NCBI GenBank assembly: GCA_022829145.1
Contig: CM040744.1
Coordinates: forward strand, 8,653,001-8,717,000
Length of the DNA: 64,000 nt
Direction: 5' to 3'
Origin: Albula goreensis
Taxonomy: Eukaryota; Chordata; Actinopteri; Albuliformes; Albulidae
The position numbers and the translations under genes are program-made. Position 1 is the first letter of the stretch, and every line of letters begins with the position of its first letter. Below, piece by piece: positions 59,176-64,000 of this stretch. The notes under the pieces were generated by a model. That model did no database searches. It saw only the letters and a list, made by a program, of their open reading frames with translations, and was not told where the DNA came from.

Positions 59176-60029
59176 AACTGATTATCTCATTGTATTATCA
59201 ATAGATTCAGCCATCCACTAACTGTAAAAGAGCAGCACATAATAATCATGTAATCCGAGCCCACTAATCTGTGACATCACAATCCGGCCAGTCACATAGG
59301 CTGCTGGTGATCCCAGTCTGCCCAATGAGAGGCCAGCTTCCACTAAGAGGCAGGAGGGTGGAACATCCAGCTAATCAGGCACCCTGAATGGACACAGACG
59401 CAGGTTAGAGCAGCTGGCCAATACAGCAGCCGAACAATTAAACTCAATTGCCCTACCAGACAAGAGACTGCTGTTGCAAGCTCATCGCCGTAATGTCTCC
59501 CTATATCCAGACCCATTTTCCCCTCTGCAATGCATGACTGCTCCACTTAATAGACTGCACAAGCTCAGTCGATATTCACCCACGTGGACCCACATTTACT
59601 CCAGTGTGAGGGAATGACATGGGTTTTTCATCACTCTGACACCTCATGAAGGCATATCTCCTTGTCATTAACCGCTGTATGCTCCCAACTATAGACCATA
59701 TGTGTATACTGCACGAACACACTTCTGTATGCGTCTGTGGGCAAGTTTGTGCTTGTGTAGGAGATGTCCATCCATCTTTTCTTAGTTACAGAAAGTATAC
59801 TTTTCCTTGCAAGGAAGTCAGATTTAAAATGGCGTATCACAAAGACAGAATACAAACACAAGCCGTGATTTCAATTGAACGTGTGACGAATGGGAAAATC
59901 CAACCCTGAAACAAAGGGGAAAGACTTGGGTATTTTCAGGCTTATATCTTATACACATAAGCCATTTGTTGCTATGGCATGTTTGTAATTTTTCCTTTCC
60001 TCTACATGGTTGGCAGGAAAACTGCAGTG
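59176..60029. other. Unassigned noncoding DNA
   Basis: Frames of 67-87 codons (59343-59546 minus, 59631-59861 minus, 59646-59909 plus) lack domains. Nothing recognised. Confidence 0.42.
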
Positions 60030-60300
60030 AATAGATGACTCATTAGAAGCAGTCATTAATCTTCCTTTCCCCCTGCTCTGCCGGGCTGGGTCTTCGCCGA
60101 GAGGCTGCTTTGCGTTCCACATCAGCAGAGTTCAGTGGCAATTCAGGAGGAAACACAAAGCGACTGGTAGTTGTCACGAAACGTCTGGAGGTCCGTGTCC
60201 AATAATCTCACCTCTGCGTGTCAGTCCCCGTGTTCCCACAATAAAGCATCACAGCTCTGTAACTGAAACCTATCGAGACCGAGACTTGAGCGGTAGAACG
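60030..60300. promoter_or_regulatory. Candidate conserved noncoding element
   Basis: Complex CpG-containing stretch with ATGACTCATT (AP-1-like, near 60037) and GTCATTAATC (near 60052). No open frame above 60 codons on either strand. Confidence 0.27.
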
Positions 60301-60495
60301 ACGACAAAACGAGAACTCAGAAGATGAGAAATTCCTCCCCCCTTTATTTCGCCACCCTTCTCCGCTTCCTTATTCCAGCAAATTGTGCTGTTGTCACAAG
60401 TACTTTGATGAGATGACACTCATGCTGTGGAATGATCATGATGCACGTGTGTGCGAGTGTGTGTGTCCTGAAATCGTGCCAAACTCATGGCACAT

Positions 60496-60497
<2 letters not shown>
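60301..60497. other. Unassigned noncoding DNA
   Basis: Nothing recognised. Confidence 0.4.
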
Positions 60498-60542
<45 letters not shown>

Positions 60543-60850
60543 GATGTACTGTGTTGATGTTGTGAGACTGATGGTGTTATGAGAAACCGTGTGTGCTGGT
60601 TTAATGAACGGACTGAGAGTGTAATGAATGTGCATCTGGATGCACTGTAATGAGATTGATGTTGTAATTAATGAGTGTGTGAGCTTGTGTGCATGTGTGT
60701 GAGAGCTAATATAATGACATTGTGTGCTTATGAGATTGATGGTGTGATGACTGTGCATGAACTATTGGTGGGCTGTGATATTTGCATGTTGATGGCTTGA
60801 TGTCTGTGTGCTGATGTAATGAGCAGTTGGTGTAATGAGTATGTCCTCTT
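60498..60850. repeat. (GT)n microsatellite with degenerate TG-rich extension
   Basis: A pure GT tract to 60541, followed by some 300 bp in which TGTTGATG, TGTAATGA and GAGATTGATG motifs recur loosely. Minus frame 60420-60758 is a T/H-rich artefact. Confidence 0.88.
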
Positions 60851-61229
60851 ATACTGCTAGAGTGTTCATGACTTAGAGATGTTGAGCACAACTTGACATT
60901 GCTTGATCTAATATCATTTTTCAAAAAATTCATTTATGTTATCATCCCCATAACATACCATTTCATGAGTAATTCTGTGTATTTATTATGCCATATATTG
61001 TACCGTAGATTTTACAGGGTATTAAGCTAGCTTAGAAGAGAATGATGACATTCATATTAATTGAATATACAGTGCTTTGTCTTGTTTTTTTTTTTTTTCG
61101 GTTTCTCTTTGGTGAAATGGTGTGTGAGTGTGAGAGTATGATTGTGTGTTTGTGCGCACGATTAACCAAATGCTGCTAATGAAGACAACGGTCAGTGAGC
61201 ACATCCTTTCTTCATCTGCATGAGCTGAA
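60851..61229. other. Unassigned noncoding DNA
   Basis: AT-rich, with a 14-T run near 61085. Nothing recognised. Confidence 0.42.
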
Positions 61230-61640
61230 ACCAAATGCGTCGTTTTTCCATTCGCCCTGTGTCCCTGCATGCTTCGCTGACCCAGCCCATTAAACCTCTG
61301 ATTAGGATGTATTTAAATAGAGGGGAAATATGCAAATGAGAGAGAAGACAAATGCATTGTTTGGGACGACAGCGTCATATAGTTTGGCTCAGCAATGATC
61401 AATATTCTAACCCAATAGGCTTCTCTTTACACTCTGAATAGGGGGAGGGTGAGGGACATGTGGAAATCGGGGAACGCTTCATTGATATTGATCCCTGAAT
61501 TAGCTAATGAGTTTTATGAGTTGGGGAAGCTCGGTCAGAGAGGGGCCGTGACTGTCACATATTTGTCAATCCGCTGTGAGTCCACAAAAGGGAGGTTTAA
61601 TGGCAGGACCTGGCCACCAATGAGACATGGAGATGAACCA
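61230..61640. promoter_or_regulatory. Candidate conserved noncoding element with octamer
   Basis: Complex sequence with GGTATT-free AT cores, including CCCATTAAACCTCTGATTAGG (near 61287) and a perfect octamer ATGCAAAT at 61330-61337, then GAATTAGCTAATGAG near 61497-61511. A 66-codon plus frame (61449-61649) has no domain. The octamer alone is near chance expectation; the combination with TAAT palindromes is suggestive only. Confidence 0.3.
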
Positions 61641-63120
61641 TACCTCTGAATCCTCACCCCCCCACAACCCCCCAATGTCGATCCTATCGGGGCTGTGTCT
61701 GAGAACTGCCGTAGGGCAGTTGCCTCATGGCCTGGAGGGTGTACCAGGGGAATCAATAGAAATCAGTCACTATGAAGCTCCCTGTGGCTCCAGACAACAA
61801 CCTGTCCTGAACATTATCTTCACATATTACACTTAACAATATGCCCAGTGGTGATCAATTTATGGCAGCAGTGTCCACTCTGGGTCCACAAGAACCACGG
61901 TCACCGGGGTCACGACGGCTTAAAATCAGGATTCTGACAGGGACCACAGTTCCCAGGCAATCGATGGCACCAGTTAAGTCATGAGATATGACCCAGAGTA
62001 CAGACCTGCAGCTGTGCTTCTTTGGTGGACACAGGTGGTTTCCTCAGCGTGTCTGAAGTTGCGCTGAGCTGAACTCTGTTCTGTTTGTCTCTGTCATCCA
62101 CCGGGCCTGTTCTGCCAGTTATTCTTCGAGTGTAAATTTTGACAGTGAAAACTGAATTAAAGCAATAAATCTGAAAATCCTTCCCAGGATTTAAAACAGG
62201 TGTGATGGATTATCATTTAACATGTTTAATTGAAGCCTGAAATTAATTTTAAGCGATACGGAAAAAGGTCAATGACTGTTTGAAAATCAGTCTAGAGGAA
62301 AAAGTTTAGTTGGACGTGCAAATCACATGCTAATGTCAATATCAGTGATGCTGGTATGGAAGGCTTGCATCAGGATGATCATTGCTACAGTTTCATATTA
62401 TTTCTGCTTTATTCTTATTTTAATAGTTGCACAGCTCCTACAATTGGATAATATAATAATACTATGTACATTAAAAGGCTCCAATGTTTGTAATGTACAA
62501 AGAAATTATCAAGAATAGGGAACAATAATTATCCTCTATATCTGGCTGGTTACAAAATGTCTTACATTCACAACTACATTTATTTTCCATGTTGACACAA
62601 CAAATAATAATGTAGTTCACCTAGCTACAACTGATGTACCAGATCAAATAATGGTTTAAAAAATATCTGAAATACAATACACTTAAACACTTGCTGCCAT
62701 GTCATTTCTTGTATAATTGTGAATTTAAAATCACAAAGGAGAGTCTAACAACGTTTACATTCTCTGCTTTAGACCTCAAAATGTTAAGAGAATAGGTAGC
62801 AGGAAACTAAAGTACCTCTAATCTAGTGTTCCATTGTGACATAATTGTAGGTTACAATTTGAACATGACTCGGTGGAGAAAGGAAAGACATTCTCTGTGC
62901 AGATATTCCAGAGCAAAGTGATTCAAAATAAGAAAGTACACCCAGACCTACTGGCCACATTTAAACCTAGCTACACAAACCATACATTTTCACTCTTATT
63001 AACAATATGTCAATAACAGCCTACATGTGTAGCTCACAGAGGAGCAGTTGGTATATTAACATCATTTTTCACTTTATGGAGCACCTTACTGACACGTAAT
63101 GTGAAATAAAACTGACTCTG
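61641..63120. other. Unassigned noncoding DNA
   Basis: Mixed, then AT-rich (62140-62900). No gene or element recognised. Confidence 0.45.
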
Positions 63121-63589
63121 ATGCTAGTGCAGGTGAGTATATTATTGGCTAAAAAAGCCAGAGTTATCAATTATCATGAATTGCAACAGTCAAACTGGAC
63201 AGTATCAGCCCCTCCAATAATGGAAACATTGATTTTGACATTCAGGTATCTCACCTTTTGTATACTGAGAGCAATAGACCTCTGGGGTGACGTGTGTTAT
63301 AATGTTCTAGATTATGACCCAGCTAACAAACTGGTTGTGTTTGCTTTCTTTCACCCAGACCTCCTTCATCCATCTTCCCTTAGAGAAGGGTTTGAGGTTG
63401 GGGACTGGTTGAAAAAAAAAGAATCAGAGTGCTCTAATAGGACACTTGGGTCTAGAGAGTCACAGATTGTGTTCTTAGTTCTGTTACAGCCCTCCTCTGG
63501 CTCCAGGCAAGTAAATGATCCAATTGCACAGCTTGTAATGGAAAACAAACACGGAGCTATCCGGCAAACCTCACTCTAGTCAACCCCCA
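63121..63589. other. Unassigned DNA with a 152-codon open frame
   Basis: The plus frame 63121-63579 has no domain, signal peptide, transmembrane segment or repeat I recognise. Its composition is close to random translation and a shorter minus frame overlaps it. It is most likely a chance ORF. It is listed because it is among the longest frames outside simple repeats. Confidence 0.4.
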
Positions 63590-63625
63590 ACCACCCCCCC
63601 CCACACACACACACACCCGCCCCCC
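63590..63625. repeat. C-run with (AC)n microsatellite
   Basis: C-rich run, then AC repeats at 63602-63617, then another C-run. Confidence 0.9.
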
Positions 63626-64000
63626 AAGCCTGGGGTCTTGATGATCCCGCAGGCTAAACGGGTCTCCCACTCATAGTGTAAAATTGTCCCAGCACCGGTT
63701 CAAACAGATGCTTCTCTCAGCAGCTACAGCTCTGCTTATGGTTCACAGCATCAGCCGCTGTGATCTCTGGTGGCTTTCCCAACTGTTTCCCTCTCCCCGC
63801 CATCGTAATAAAATTCTCAAGAAAGGGTTCCTGAAAGTTTACAAACAGCTGTGGAATTCTTTACCTACTTCATCTCCGGTGGACACATCTGGCCGGATAA
63901 TTTCAATTTTCCATTTCGAGACTTCGGTGGATGCCACTGACATCGTTTTCATCTGCTATCAGCAATCACTGTTTCCTGATTCATTTCCTCAACATTATCA
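63626..64000. promoter_or_regulatory. Candidate conserved noncoding element at the window edge
   Basis: Complex sequence to the end of the window with no open frame above 60 codons. ATCAGCAATCACTG and TGATTCATT lie near the edge. The element, if real, may continue beyond 64000. Confidence 0.22.

Overview
This window looks like intergenic or intronic DNA from a vertebrate, most likely a ray-finned (teleost) fish. I find no protein-coding gene I can defend. The longest open frames (about 150 codons) are no longer than chance gives in 64 kb. The compositionally ordinary ones match no family I recognise, and the rest are read-throughs of simple repeats. The fish call rests on the mobile-element remnants: a tRNA-derived SINE with the typical fish 3' tail (7046-7160), an older SINE in reverse (about 23687-23950), a Tc1-like transposase remnant with one in-frame stop (416-770, minus), the C-terminal end of a fish-type LINE reverse transcriptase (55957-56350, minus), and many long AC/GT tracts. 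I cannot name the species.

The layout is a mosaic. Long AT-rich stretches without recognisable content (790-4900, 7160-8880, 15100-16970, 20850-22270, 28200-30800, 47500-49380, 51350-55140, 61640-63590) alternate with 150-800 bp islands of complex, repeat-free sequence. These islands carry homeodomain-type TAAT cores, E-boxes, octamers and scattered CpGs (for example 4900-5720, 6540-6960, 8885-9440, 12600-12870, 13470-13640, 14780-15110, 23220-23540, 25560-26100, 27770-28200, 31160-31980, 33700-34150, 38360-38700, 40560-41460, 49380-49640, 60030-60300, 61230-61640). That pattern resembles the regulatory gene desert or giant intron of a developmental regulator, with conserved noncoding elements. 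Conservation itself cannot be seen from one sequence, so those calls are marked low.

Tandem and simple repeats fall at definite places: a 44-unit GT tract next to a 475-bp pyrimidine-rich tract (16977-17540), a purine-rich stretch with a 32-bp minisatellite (19620-20290), a compound GACA/GATA array (39589-39718), a 40-43 bp minisatellite (about 50770-51050), a 33-bp array grown from the end of the LINE (56043-56144), and a 119-bp duplication (56494-56700). A CpG island at about 35040-35411 (28 CpGs counted) and smaller CpG clusters at 31500-31880, 46160-46325 and 57104-57235 are the best places to look for unannotated promoters or strong enhancers.

The most unusual object is an inverted repeat at 33322-33430. 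Folded as minus-strand RNA, positions 33340-33377 pair with 33382-33419 without interruption, because every one of the eight imperfect positions becomes a G-U wobble on that strand. The same positions are A-C mismatches on the plus strand. This suggests, without proving, a structured minus-strand RNA. I see no new multi-gene system here.
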